In this document: piece by piece, positions 36,776 through 45,817 of the stretch
Numbering within the stretch: the first letter of the stretch is position 1
Layout of the letters: each line of letters opens with the position of its first letter
DNA from: Pirellulales bacterium
GTDB taxonomy: Bacteria > Planctomycetota > Planctomycetia > Pirellulales > JADZDJ01
Assembly (NCBI GenBank): GCA_035499655.1
Contig: DATJYL010000214.1
Span: 30,120-94,119 of the forward strand
Reading direction: 5' to 3'
Length of the DNA stretch: 64,000 nt
Translations under genes and position numbers: made by a program
The notes under the pieces: generated by a model
Told to the model about the DNA's origin: nothing
Databases searched by the model: none
What the model saw: the letters and a program-made list of their open reading frames with translations, nothing else

Positions 36776-37975
36776 TCATGCCAATATTTTGGTCACCACG
36801 CCCGACCCGACCGTGCGACCACCCTCGCGGATGGCAAACCGCACGCCATCGTCCATGGCGATGGGATATCCTAATTCCACGCTCAACCGGGCGTTATCGC
36901 CGGGCATGCACATTTCCGCCCCGCCCACCAACTGTGCACTGCCGGTCACGTCCGTGGTGCGGAAATAAAACTGCGGTTTGTAACCGGAGAAAAACGGAGT
37001 GTGACGCCCGCCTTCTTCTTTGCTCAGCACGTATACTTCGCACTCAAACTTGGTGTGCGGCGTAATGGAGCCGGGCTTGGCCAGCACTTGGCCGCGCTCA
37101 ATTTCCTCGCGCTTGATGCCGCGGAGCAGGCAACCCACGTTGTCGCCCGCCTGGCCCGTGTCCAGGGTTTTGTTGAACATTTCCACGCCGGTCACCACGA
37201 CCTTGCGCTTGTCGGGGCTAAGGCCGACAATTTCCACTTCCTCACCGACTTTCACCACGCCGCGTTCCACACGACCGGTGGCCACGGTGCCGCGGCCTTC
37301 GATCGAGAACACGTCTTCCACGGCCATCAAAAACGGCTTGTCGATTTCGCGCACCGGCTCGGGAATGTATTTGTCGATGGCGTCCATCAGTTCGCCAATG
37401 CATTTGTTGGCCTTTTCGTCCTTAGGATTATCCAGCGCCGGCTTGGCCGCGCCGCGAATAATCGGAATTTCGTCGCCCGGGAAACCGTACTTGGTCAGCA
37501 GTTCGCGAATTTCCAATTCCACCAACTCCAGCAATTCCGGATCGTCCACCAGGTCGACCTTGTTCAAAAACACCACCAACGCCGGCACACCCACTTGGCG
37601 CGCGAGCAAAATGTGTTCACGGGTTTGCGGCATGGGGCCGTCGGCGGCCGAAACCACCAAAATCGCCCCGTCCATTTGCGCGGCGCCGGTGATCATATTT
37701 TTGATGAAGTCGGCGTGGCCCGGACAATCAATATGGGCATAGTGCCGCTTGTCGGTTTCGTACTCAACGTGGCTGACGGCGATGGTCACGGTTTTCGTTT
37801 CATCGCGCACCGTACCACCTTTGGCAATGTCGGAGTACGACTTAATGCTCGCTTTGCCTTTGGTCGCTTGCACCGCCAAAATGGAGGCGGTCAGGGTCGT
37901 TTTGCCGTGGTCAATGTGGCCGATCGTGCCAACATTGACGTGCGGCTTGGTCCGTTGAAATGTGTCCTTGGCCAT
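36776..37975 (-). CDS. tuf: Elongation factor Tu
   Basis: This encodes 399 residues that deliver aminoacyl-tRNA to the ribosome. G1 is GHIDHGKTT (residues 19-27), G3 DCPGHADF and G4 NKVD. Domains 2 and 3 are complete, with [11 protein letters not shown] and the end [10 protein letters not shown]. Switch I is unusual: it reads [17 protein letters not shown], where most bacteria have KARGITINTSHVEYET. The threonine and isoleucine of TI are kept, but the arginine and glycine are not. It lies downstream of four tRNA genes, the E. coli tufB arrangement. Confidence 0.97.
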   Translation of the reverse strand: MAKDTFQRTKPHVNVGTIGHIDHGKTTLTASILAVQATKGKASIKSYSDIAKGGTVRDETKTVTIAVSHVEYETDKRHYAHIDCPGHADFIKNMITGAAQMDGAILVVSAADGPMPQTREHILLARQVGVPALVVFLNKVDLVDDPELLELVELEIRELLTKYGFPGDEIPIIRGAAKPALDNPKDEKANKCIGELMDAIDKYIPEPVREIDKPFLMAVEDVFSIEGRGTVATGRVERGVVKVGEEVEIVGLSPDKRKVVVTGVEMFNKTLDTGQAGDNVGCLLRGIKREEIERGQVLAKPGSITPHTKFECEVYVLSKEEGGRHTPFFSGYKPQFYFRTTDVTGSAQLVGGAEMCMPGDNARLSVELGYPIAMDDGVRFAIREGGRTVGSGVVTKILA

Positions 37976-38141
37976 TCTTTCTCCCTACGATGAAAAACCA
38001 GCGATTAAAAAATTGTCAAAATCACAATCTGTCTTGCAAACATCTGGCCCCCTTGTGGGCTCCATTCAAAAATAAATCTGGTGCTGAATCGATGGGCAAT
38101 AGTTCCGTGGTTAATACACAATTCCAACGATTCGGCGTCAG

Positions 38142-38214
<73 letters not shown>

Positions 38215-38423
38215 GGGTGACACTCCCTTGCGACAATGTTTCGGCAACACCCTGTTACGGCAACACTGCGCTGCGGCGTTCCCGCGCACGTGCGGCTCAT
38301 TTCCCGATTTGTCACGGACTAAACTGCTGTAGTTGAATGTGGTCTCGGCGATGGTTGGTTAGCAATAAAATTTGTTCCCCGTTCGTATTCAAAATTCTCT
38401 TCACCCAATTTTCCAATCCACAA

Positions 38424-38494
38424 GCGGGTGATGGGAATCGAACCCACGTGGCCAGCTTGGAAGGCTGGGGCTTTACCATTAAGCTACACCCGCG
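38424..38494 (-). tRNA. tRNA-Gly (TCC)
   Basis: On the minus strand it starts GCGGGTGTAGCTTAATGG. The acceptor GCGGGTG pairs with CACCCGC. Anticodon loop CTTCCAA gives TCC. T-loop TTCGATT. No 3' CCA is encoded. Confidence 0.95.
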
Positions 38495-38502
38495 TGAGTT
38501 CA

Positions 38503-38622
38503 TGACGAATGACGAAATCTAAATGACCAGTGATGCATGAGTCACCAAGCAGCATTGTCCTGTTTAATGACGCTTAGCAAGGATTGCCGTTTTGGTCATT
38601 GAGATTTGGTCATTCGTCATTC
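38503..38622. repeat. ATGACGAATGACG-word hairpin between tRNA-Gly and tRNA-Tyr
   Basis: Left arm 38503-38531 (ATGACGAATGACGAAATC and on) and right arm 38593-38622 (TTGGTCATTGAGATTTGGTC and on) are inverted copies with about three mismatches. Further CGTCATTCGT words run to about 38654. It separates two tRNA genes of one operon, so it must be removed when the precursor is processed. Confidence 0.8.
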
Positions 38623-38661
38623 CTTCGTCATTCGTGCTTCGTCGTTCGTCATTTCAAACAA

Positions 38662-38743
38662 TGGGGGGTAAAGGATTCGAACCTTTGAAGGCAGTGCCAC
38701 CAGATTTACAGTCTGGCCCCTTTGACCGCTCGGGAAACCCCCC
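38662..38743 (-). tRNA. tRNA-Tyr (GTA)
   Basis: A class II tRNA with a long variable arm. On the minus strand it starts GGGGGGTTTCCCGAGCGGTC. Anticodon loop CTGTAAA gives GTA. The variable arm is TGGCACTGCCTTC and the T-loop TTCGAAT. No 3' CCA is encoded. Confidence 0.95.
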
Positions 38744-38792
38744 TCGATTTGTCACGACTTCCGTCTCGCTGGCCAGCCGCCAACTGACGACG

Positions 38793-38865
38793 AGCTAGCG
38801 GAGGGACTCGAACCCACAACCTGCGGTTTACAAAACCGCTGCTCTGCCGGTTGAGCTACGCTAGC
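38793..38865 (-). tRNA. tRNA-Thr (TGT)
   Basis: On the minus strand it starts GCTAGCGTAGCTCAACCGG. The acceptor GCTAGCG pairs with CGCTAGC. Anticodon loop TTTGTAA gives TGT. T-loop TTCGAGT. No 3' CCA is encoded. It is the promoter-proximal gene of the tRNA-tuf operon. Confidence 0.95.
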
Positions 38866-38892
38866 CTGCGAGGAGGGCTACGAAAACCACTA

Positions 38893-38920
38893 AATATAAC
38901 AGTCTGGCCGTCGGTTGCAA
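38893..38920 (-). promoter_or_regulatory. Likely sigma-70 promoter of the tRNA-tuf operon
   Basis: On the minus strand TTGCAA (38915-38920) and TATATT (38893-38898) are separated by 16 bases. The expected start falls about 20 bases before the first tRNA. This is the clearest housekeeping-type promoter I find in the window and could serve tRNA-Thr through tuf and beyond. Confidence 0.6.
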
Positions 38921-39112
38921 TACGGCTAGGCGCGATTTTTGCACGCCTTTATGCCAGCACGTCAAAAACCGTTAAACTCAATCGTGCCAACAGCCTGTAA
39001 AGTTTGAAGTCGCCGCCCAATTCCTCAGCGGCTGCCCCCTACAACTCCACTGGCCAGCCACGCCAAAGTTTTGGAAGAAGTTAGCGAAAATGGGCGCTGC
39101 GGGATGCCGCAA

Positions 39113-40783
39113 TTATTCGCCCGGCACTTCAATCTTTTCCTCGGTGGCCGCTTGACGCAATTTTGCCAAGGCCCGGGCTTCGATCTGCCGCACGCGCTCT
39201 TTCGTGACGCCCATTTCCTGGCCCACTTCTTTCAAAGTCAGCGGTTCCAGAGTGTGATCTAAGCCGAAACGGCTGATGATGATTTTCTGCTCTCGATCAT
39301 CCAGCTTTTCCAAAATGCGGCCAATTTGGTGCTCTCGTGTCGATTGCGCCGATTCCTGCCCGTATTGGTCGCTCCGCGCGTCGGCCGTCGCACCGAACAT
39401 TTCGCTCTGGCTGGTCCGGAACCGGTCCAGCCGACGATGCTCGTCCGGAATCGTTCGGGCAAAATTCTTCATGATCGCCCAACTGGCGTACGTGCTGAAT
39501 TTGTTGCCCCGGGCGTAATCGAACTTCTCCGCCGCTCGAATCAGCGACATATTTCCGTCGCTGACCAGCTCGAAGAAATTATCGGTCGGGCCCACATGGC
39601 GCTTAGCGATCGAAACCACCAACCGCAGGTTCGCCCGCACAATTTGATTCTTCACACCCACCGCTTGGTCGTACAGCCGCTCAATTTCGTCCATGTCGCT
39701 GCTGCGCGCATGGGCGGGGTCCAATCGTTGGCGCAACTTGCTGGCTTTGTATTTCAAGTAATTAAACTTGCGGAACAAGTAACCTTCCTGTTCCCGGGTC
39801 AACAGCGGCACTTCGTACAGGCTGGCCAAATACGGCGGCAGGCCAGAAGGTAACCGCACCTTTTTCGCAGCCGGTTGATCAAGCTGCGGCATCGGGCCGA
39901 GAATGGTTTTCTCGGCGCCTTCCCGGCCAAAGTATGGATTGGGCATGTAATCCAGCGGCAATTCCAAAATCCGCTGGGCCCGCATCTCGTTTACGATGCG
40001 GTAAATGCTGGTTTTCGTGCGGCAATAGCGCTTGGCCAATTCTTCCACCGGCACGTCGCGGCGATATTGCTCGTAAATTTTTTGCTTGGTTTCGTCTGTC
40101 AGCGGCCCCACGTTGGTCGGAAAAATCGCCAACTCCGGATGCTCCTGATCAAACTGCTTCAGCGTGTACCGAATGGTCTCCGCGCTGCGGTTCATCTTCA
40201 GCGCAATCCGGCGGGCAATGTCCGAAGGGCAACCCCCGGCGGCCGCCAACCGACGGGCACGGCTGATAATTTCATCACGCTCCGTATCCGACATCTGGCT
40301 GAAGTTGGAGCCCCGCCGCACGCGGTCCGTATTCTCTCCCACAAACCGTTCGACACTGCTGCGCAAAAAGCCCACGCGCTTCCGGCCGTCGAACACAAAT
40401 CGCCGGCTTACCAAGCCCTGTTGTCGCCAGCGCGAAATGGTTTTGGTCGAAACATTAAATTTCTGCGCCAACTCTTCCACCGTGAGCACTTCTTCGCCCG
40501 CCGCATCAGCCTTCACCGAAGCGGCTTCGGTCAGGTCTTCCACCAGTAAACGCAAATCGTGACTAGCCTGATCGCCGGTCAATTTGGAATTGGCAAACGA
40601 AGTCGGCCGGAAGTCGGTAATGCGGAAGCACAAATAGTCGTACGGATAGACTTTGCTGGCATCGATCTCCGCCAGCAACCGCTCGGCACGATTCGCCTGT
40701 TCCATTTGCTGATCGCGCGGAGCAAAGCGCACTTGCTGATCACGCAACTGTCGAAGAATCGGATTGATGTAATTTGCATTCAT
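39113..40783 (-). CDS. Sigma-70 family factor with N-terminal HTH domains
   Basis: This encodes 556 residues. The C-terminal half is a sigma factor: region 1.2 at about 316-345 (PPYLASLYEVPLLTREQEGY), region 2 at 377-455 (NLRLVVSIAKRHVGPTDNFF, then EKFDYARGNKFSTYASWAIM) and region 4 at 487-541 (LTLKEVGQEMGVTKERVRQI). Region 3 is reduced or absent. The first 300 residues are unlike RpoD. An excisionase-like HTH (about 98-150, TVEELAQKFNVSTKTISRWR) is followed by two more HTH-like segments (about 170-212 and 230-270). It is the first minus-strand gene upstream of the tRNA operon. It is probably a principal or alternative sigma factor. Confidence 0.88.
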   Translation of the reverse strand: MNANYINPILRQLRDQQVRFAPRDQQMEQANRAERLLAEIDASKVYPYDYLCFRITDFRPTSFANSKLTGDQASHDLRLLVEDLTEAASVKADAAGEEVLTVEELAQKFNVSTKTISRWRQQGLVSRRFVFDGRKRVGFLRSSVERFVGENTDRVRRGSNFSQMSDTERDEIISRARRLAAAGGCPSDIARRIALKMNRSAETIRYTLKQFDQEHPELAIFPTNVGPLTDETKQKIYEQYRRDVPVEELAKRYCRTKTSIYRIVNEMRAQRILELPLDYMPNPYFGREGAEKTILGPMPQLDQPAAKKVRLPSGLPPYLASLYEVPLLTREQEGYLFRKFNYLKYKASKLRQRLDPAHARSSDMDEIERLYDQAVGVKNQIVRANLRLVVSIAKRHVGPTDNFFELVSDGNMSLIRAAEKFDYARGNKFSTYASWAIMKNFARTIPDEHRRLDRFRTSQSEMFGATADARSDQYGQESAQSTREHQIGRILEKLDDREQKIIISRFGLDHTLEPLTLKEVGQEMGVTKERVRQIEARALAKLRQAATEEKIEVPGE

Positions 40784-41569
40784 GGCTGGGCCCCTTTCAA
40801 TTTGACCCTGCCGGAAATCCCTGCTGTGTTAGCCCGGCGGATTTATTTCCGTAAATCTTTACTGCAAAGGCTATTGGGACAATCTGCATTGGCAAATCGT
40901 CAAATCTCTCCTGTTCGCTGAAAATCAAGGAATCGTTTAAGCCGCCTCCGTCCGCCAACTGCCATTTTTGTCGCATTGTGCGACACTCTATCCAGCATTT
41001 GTCGCAATTTGAGGCAGCTTTTTACGTTCTGAAATCTAACGGAAAAGTGACTTCTAATTGGCCTTTGTTACAAATCAATTGAACTAACCGGCAATACCCT
41101 GTCTTGCGTCTCCTAGTTTTACGAAACCAACTGTCCGATGGTCTATCCGAAACTTCGCCGTGCGATGTGATATCTAAGACACCAACCATCAAAGTCGGTT
41201 CATTTTCAATGGGTTTTTCGAATGTATCCTTTGTCCAATTAAAAGTTTACATCATTTTCAAAGATCAGGTTTGGAAATCATAAGTCCAAGCTCTTTCGAG
41301 CCGATTTAGGCTCTGTTGCCTTGAATTCCACCCGTGAACTCACTGAACCACGCTGCCTAAAACGGTCGATTTAACCGAAATACTGTCTCTCCTTGGCAAA
41401 CTTTGTTGGCAGTCTAGCTGCCAGCTCTGCACATCGTGGGCGGATTTGCCAAAAGGAGCAAACGTCATGCCCTTGGCTCCTTTTACATGTTCGATGTGCC
41501 CCGTTAGGGGTTTCCTTTCGATCGATCGACCGTACGTCCTTAGATGCCGCCCATGGGCCGGAGGTTCTC
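40784..41569. other. Divergent promoter region with a leader hairpin
   Basis: This 786-base, AT-richer region separates the sigma factor gene from the plus-strand genes. No coding region is convincing. At 41451-41484 AAAAGGAGC and GCTCCTTTT form a 9-base stem with a T-rich end. It lies 86 bases before the downstream start codon and could be a leader terminator. The downstream gene has a GGAGG site at about 41560-41564. Confidence 0.5.
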
Positions 41570-43018
41570 ATGAAAGTGGTTCCCCGTCATAAATTTGTGC
41601 TTTCGAGCATTCGCTCATCCCTGATCATGGGCCTTGTCCTGGTTAGTTTTGGCACAAGCGGGTTGACTGTCGGCCAAGCCATCGCGGCCGACGAATCATG
41701 TTCCCTGAAGTCGCCCAAGCCCGATGGCGTTCCCATTCAGGTCGCAGCCAAGCTGGAAGTGGGCGGCCAACTGAAACTCGCCGCCGGCGCCAGTACCACG
41801 TCATTGAGCGACGACAACAAAATCCAATCCGTCCCCATGAGCGTGGTGGCGCAGTTCGCTTACGACGAACAGCGCCTCGACGACGGCAGCAGCCAAACCC
41901 ACCGCCTGGCCATTCGCCGTTACGACGATGCCCAAGCGGTCATCAAAATCGCCAGCAAAATCACCAAGCCGCAATTACGCGATAATCGCAAACTCATCGC
42001 CGCTGTCGCCAACGAGCATACGGCATTTCTTTCCGCGCCGGCCGGGCCGCTCACACGGGACGAACTGGAACTCATCGACGTGCCTGCCAACACGCTCATC
42101 CTGGACGAGCTGCTGCCGCAGGCCGAAGTTGAAGTGGGCCACCGCTGGAAGCCGTCCGACGATGTGCTGGCCCGCTTCCTCTGCCTCGATGCCGTCGGTC
42201 ACACCGAAGTGGAGTGCGTGCTCGCCGGCGTAAAAGATGGCGTGGCCGAAATCACGTTCGAGGGTCCTTTGGGCGGCGCCATCGATGGCGTGGCCACCGA
42301 CATCGAACTGAAAGGCAAGCTGCTGTACGACATGGAGCATCAACTGCCCAAGACGCTCTTGTTGGCGATTAAGGAACAGCGCGGCATTGGCCACGTCGGC
42401 ACCGGGCTCGATGTCGTGGCGAAGATGAAGCTGACCGTCGCCCCACAGCCCGATTCCAAATTGCTCACCCCCGACGTCGTGCAAGCGGCCAAGCTCCCCG
42501 ATTCCGATGTCGCACCGCCGCTGGAATACATTGCCGACGACAAAAGCTTTCGCTTCGTGTACGACCGCCGCTGGCATCTCACCCGTGACGACCCCGATCT
42601 GGCCGTCATGCGGCTCATCGATCGCGGCGACCTACTCGCCCAATGCAACATCGCGGCCACCACCATCGATACGCAAAAGCCGTTGGAACTGGCCGAATTC
42701 CAAACCGATGTACAACAGGCCCTGGGCAAAATGTTCACCAAATTCCTTCGCGCCAAGGAAAGCTCCACTTCCTCGGGCCTACGCATTCTGCAATCTAGCG
42801 CTGAAGGAACCGCCGAAGATTTGCCCATCCAATGGCGCTATTATCTGGTGAATAATGAGCACGGCCGGGCGTTAAACATCATCTTTACCATGGAAACCCC
42901 GCTGGCCGATCAATTCCACGATCAGGATCTGCCCATTTTGGAAAGCGTGGAATTCACCGACTCCAAGCCCGCCACCAGCCAGGCCGCAAAACCCGACAAA
43001 CAGTCGGTTTCGCGATAA
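41570..43018 (+). CDS. Exported protein, unknown function
   Basis: This encodes 482 residues from the ATG at 41570, after a GGAGG site. The frame is open from 41393, but the upstream part is leader DNA. A signal peptide covers about residues 1-41 (SLIMGLVLVSFGTSGLTV, ending AIAAD). The mature protein has alternating beta-like segments, including DAVGHTEVECVLAGVKDGVA, and ends in a polar, Lys-rich tail. I recognise no family. Its position next to glmU-like and metF genes gives no clear role. Confidence 0.8.
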   Translation: MKVVPRHKFVLSSIRSSLIMGLVLVSFGTSGLTVGQAIAADESCSLKSPKPDGVPIQVAAKLEVGGQLKLAAGASTTSLSDDNKIQSVPMSVVAQFAYDEQRLDDGSSQTHRLAIRRYDDAQAVIKIASKITKPQLRDNRKLIAAVANEHTAFLSAPAGPLTRDELELIDVPANTLILDELLPQAEVEVGHRWKPSDDVLARFLCLDAVGHTEVECVLAGVKDGVAEITFEGPLGGAIDGVATDIELKGKLLYDMEHQLPKTLLLAIKEQRGIGHVGTGLDVVAKMKLTVAPQPDSKLLTPDVVQAAKLPDSDVAPPLEYIADDKSFRFVYDRRWHLTRDDPDLAVMRLIDRGDLLAQCNIAATTIDTQKPLELAEFQTDVQQALGKMFTKFLRAKESSTSSGLRILQSSAEGTAEDLPIQWRYYLVNNEHGRALNIIFTMETPLADQFHDQDLPILESVEFTDSKPATSQAAKPDKQSVSR

Positions 43019-43119
43019 AATCAGGTTTCACGCGCCCAATACCATCTGTTGGTTCCGGACGGTAAGTTATGATGATCTACCGTGAGCCGGGAAATAATTT
43101 CCCGGATCGGAGGCCATCG

Positions 43120-44475
43120 ATGCAAATCGTGTTGTTTGAAGACGAACTAACCGCTCGCCTTGCCCCGCTGGCCTGCGCCGAGCCGGCCTTCGCCATCACC
43201 TGCGGCGGGTACAAACTCATCCAGCTCATCAGCAGCCTGGGCCAAGAATTCACCCTGGTTCGCAACCATTTAGCCCGCGTCGAGGCGGAAACTTTTCCCC
43301 AGCGTGTGCTACTGCAAAATCCACTGATTGGACCCGTGTTATTTGTCAACGCACGGCTGGTCCCGTCGATCGCTGTCTTTCAGCGGCTAAAAGCTCTGGC
43401 CGAAACCGGCCGCGAAGGCGTGGTTTTGGCCGGCGAGCAAAAAGATGCCGTTGCTGCCGCACTCGTCAATTGCGATTCACGCCCGAAAGCCCTGGGAATA
43501 CAACCCCTGGGCTTAGAGCGAGTTGTTCCGCTCATTAAATCGTTCAACCTTCCGTCGATGGCCGTCGATTTGCCGTTGTTTGAATACCCGCACGATGTGC
43601 TCCGCCATCACCTGGCTTGTTGCCGTGAAGATTTGGAACATCGTGTTCGCACTGGCCCGCCGCAAAGTTATCCCACGGCCGGCGGTCCCGCGGGCAGCCA
43701 TCCGGCAACCGCGCATCCCGGCTATCGTGAAGTCCGCGACGGCGTGTTCGTGGCCGAAAAAGTTACGCTGGGCGAGCATCTTGTTACCGACACCAAAAAC
43801 GGACCCATCGTCATCGATCACGAAGCCGCCGTCGGCCCGTTCTGCTTTCTGCGCGGCCCGGTTTACATTGGGCCTTGCGCCCGGGTGAACGAACATGCCG
43901 CCCTCAAAGATTGCGTTTCTCTGGGGCACCACACAAAAGTCGGCGGCGAGGTCGAAGGCTGCATCATCGAACCTTTCAGCAACAAGCAGCATCATGGCTT
44001 TTTAGGCCACAGTTACGTCGGCAGTTGGGTGAACATCGGCGCCGGCACTTGCAACAGCGATTTGAAAAACACCTACGGCACCGTGAACATGGAATATCCG
44101 GACACCGCGGGGCAAATTCAAAAAATGTCCACCGGCCTGCAGTTCGTCGGTTGCTTCATCGGCGATTATGCCAAAACCGCCATCAACACCAGCATTTTCA
44201 CGGGCAAAACCATCGGTGTCTGCAGCCTGGTGTATGGATTTGTGACCACCAACGTGCCCAGCTTTTGCAATTACGCCCGCTCGTTGGCGCATCCTGGGGC
44301 CGCCGCAGATTCGGGCATAACCGATTTACCCGCCGAAGTCATGATTTCCATCCAGCGCCGCATGTTTTCCCGCCGCCAAACCCCGCAGCGCGACTGCGAT
44401 GTCCAATTGATCCGCGACCTGTACACCCAAGCCCAGCAGCAGCGCACACTGCCGCACGAACTGCCCGCGCTGTGA
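43120..44475 (+). CDS. GlmU-like sugar nucleotidyltransferase/acyltransferase
   Basis: This encodes 451 residues from the ATG at 43120, after GGAGG. The N-terminal part (MQIVLFEDELTARLAPLACA) matches the putative sugar nucleotidyltransferase type. The C-terminal half is a left-handed beta helix with hexapeptide-like turns (GPIVIDHEAAVGPFCFLRGP, then VNIGAGTCNSDLKNTYG and TAINTSIFTGKTIG). This layout is the alternative GlmU form known in Bacteroidetes and relatives. If so, it would make UDP-N-acetylglucosamine for cell envelope precursors. The transferase half lacks the classic GlmU signature, so the substrate is uncertain. Confidence 0.8.
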   Translation: MQIVLFEDELTARLAPLACAEPAFAITCGGYKLIQLISSLGQEFTLVRNHLARVEAETFPQRVLLQNPLIGPVLFVNARLVPSIAVFQRLKALAETGREGVVLAGEQKDAVAAALVNCDSRPKALGIQPLGLERVVPLIKSFNLPSMAVDLPLFEYPHDVLRHHLACCREDLEHRVRTGPPQSYPTAGGPAGSHPATAHPGYREVRDGVFVAEKVTLGEHLVTDTKNGPIVIDHEAAVGPFCFLRGPVYIGPCARVNEHAALKDCVSLGHHTKVGGEVEGCIIEPFSNKQHHGFLGHSYVGSWVNIGAGTCNSDLKNTYGTVNMEYPDTAGQIQKMSTGLQFVGCFIGDYAKTAINTSIFTGKTIGVCSLVYGFVTTNVPSFCNYARSLAHPGAAADSGITDLPAEVMISIQRRMFSRRQTPQRDCDVQLIRDLYTQAQQQRTLPHELPAL

Positions 44476-44490
44476 ACATCGACGAAGCAA

Positions 44491-44818
44491 ATTCACCGCA
44501 AAGACACAAAGGCACAGAGCAGCAATGACCCGATGAAACCGCAGAGTCGTCGAGATAAAGATGGAGAATCTATAAGCCACAGATGAACACAGATAAACGA
44601 GATAAACGCAGATTACAAAACGAAAAGAAACGGAGTCATGCTGATTTACAATTGCTATGAAAGGATCAGTGAAGGTGGACAAATCATTAACCATCTTGCC
44701 TGCCTTCATCTGTGTTCATCCTTTTCATCCGTGTTCAACTGTGGTTTCTAGACTCTGCATCCTTTGCGATTAAACTACAAAACTGCTGCTCCGTGTCTCT
44801 GTGCCTCCGTGGTTAAAC
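44491..44818. repeat. Two nested word hairpins between glmU-like gene and metF
   Basis: Outer arms: TTCACCGCAAAGACACAAAG then GCACAGAG (about 44491-44518) against GTGTCTCTGTGCCTCCGTGG (44794-44813). Inner arms: CCACAGATGAACACAGAT and AAACGAGATAAACGCAGA (about 44578-44615) against ATCTGTGTTCATCCTTTTCA then TCCGTGTTCAACTGTGG (about 44709-44745). Two different word families are thus nested. The 350-base gap has no coding region. Confidence 0.8.
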
Positions 44819-44825
44819 TAAAGCC

Positions 44826-45695
44826 ATGAAATTCGCCCAAGCCTACGGCCCGGGAAAATTTGGCCTGTCGTTCGAGTTGTCTCCGCCGAAGACTCTGGCC
44901 GGCGAGGAATCGTTGTGGCGGCATCTGGACGAGTTGATGGCGTTCGCTCCCAATTTGGTCACGTGCACCTACGGGGCCGGGGGCAGCACGCGCGATAAAA
45001 CCCTGGAAATTGTCGCGGAAGTGCGTCGCCGGCACGGTTGCTCAGTCGCCGCGCACTTAACCTGCGTGGGCGCCACGGTCGATCAATTGCGGTCGTATTT
45101 GAAAGCGGCCGCCGAGCGCGGAATCGAAAACATCGTGGCCCTGCGGGGCGATCCGCCGCACGGAGAAACCGCGTTCCAACCCATTGCCGGCGGATTACGC
45201 TACGCCAACGAGCTGGTGGCCCTCATCCGCCGCGAATTTCCGCAGTTTGGCATCGCCGTGGCCGGCTACCCCGAAACACATCAAGAAGCGCCCAGCTCCC
45301 AGGCCGATTTGCAAAATCTGCACCGCAAAGTAGCCGCCGGCGGCGAAGTGGTCATCACGCAAGTATTCTATGATAATGCCGATTTCTTTCGTTTCCGCCG
45401 CGAGTGCCTGGCGCTGAACATCACCGCGCCGATTGTGCCGGGCATTTTGCCGATCACGAATTTGGCCCAAGTGCAGCGGATTACGTCGTTGTGCAAAGCC
45501 CGCTTGCCTATCCAACTGCTAGAGCGATTAACCGCCGCCGGCGATGATGAAGCCGCTCAGTTCGAAGTCGGCGTAGAACATGCCACGGCCCAAGTGCAGG
45601 AACTGCTGGCAGCCGGCGTGCCGGGCATTCACTTTTACGTGCTCAACAAATCCCCGGCCACCGTCCGCGTGCTCAAGGCCGTCCGGACGAAGTGA
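44826..45695 (+). CDS. metF: Methylenetetrahydrofolate reductase
   Basis: This encodes 289 residues, the usual MetF length. It begins GKFGLSFELSPPKTLAGEES, with VTCTYGAGGSTRDKTLEIV, ALRGDPPHGE, FGIAVAGYPETHQEA and TQVFYDNADFFRFRRECLAL. The flavoenzyme reduces methylene-THF to methyl-THF for methionine synthesis. The end HFYVLNKSPATVRVLKAV is typical. It is convergent with the prepilin gene and shares a palindrome with it. Confidence 0.95.
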   Translation: MKFAQAYGPGKFGLSFELSPPKTLAGEESLWRHLDELMAFAPNLVTCTYGAGGSTRDKTLEIVAEVRRRHGCSVAAHLTCVGATVDQLRSYLKAAAERGIENIVALRGDPPHGETAFQPIAGGLRYANELVALIRREFPQFGIAVAGYPETHQEAPSSQADLQNLHRKVAAGGEVVITQVFYDNADFFRFRRECLALNITAPIVPGILPITNLAQVQRITSLCKARLPIQLLERLTAAGDDEAAQFEVGVEHATAQVQELLAAGVPGIHFYVLNKSPATVRVLKAVRTK

Positions 45696-45719
45696 AACGC
45701 ATGTTCGTGCAGCCATTTT

Positions 45720-45769
45720 CCAAGCCGACGGCTCGGCCGTCGGTCCCGACGACAAAGTCGTCGGCTTGG
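45720..45769. terminator. Palindrome between convergent metF and prepilin gene
   Basis: Arms CCAAGCCGACG (45720-45730) and CGTCGGCTTGG (45759-45769) are perfectly inverted, with a GC-rich middle. Flanks CCATTTTC and GAAAAATGG extend the symmetry. The location is right for a bidirectional terminator. T-runs are only modest, so a repeat element is an alternative. Confidence 0.5.
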
Positions 45770-45817
45770 ACAGGACTGAAAAATGGTACCACCAAATGAA
45801 TCGCGACCTAAGTTCAA

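Noticed and set aside
44476..44825. Small genes in the glmU-metF gap
   Set aside because: Open frames there consist of nested repeat words only.
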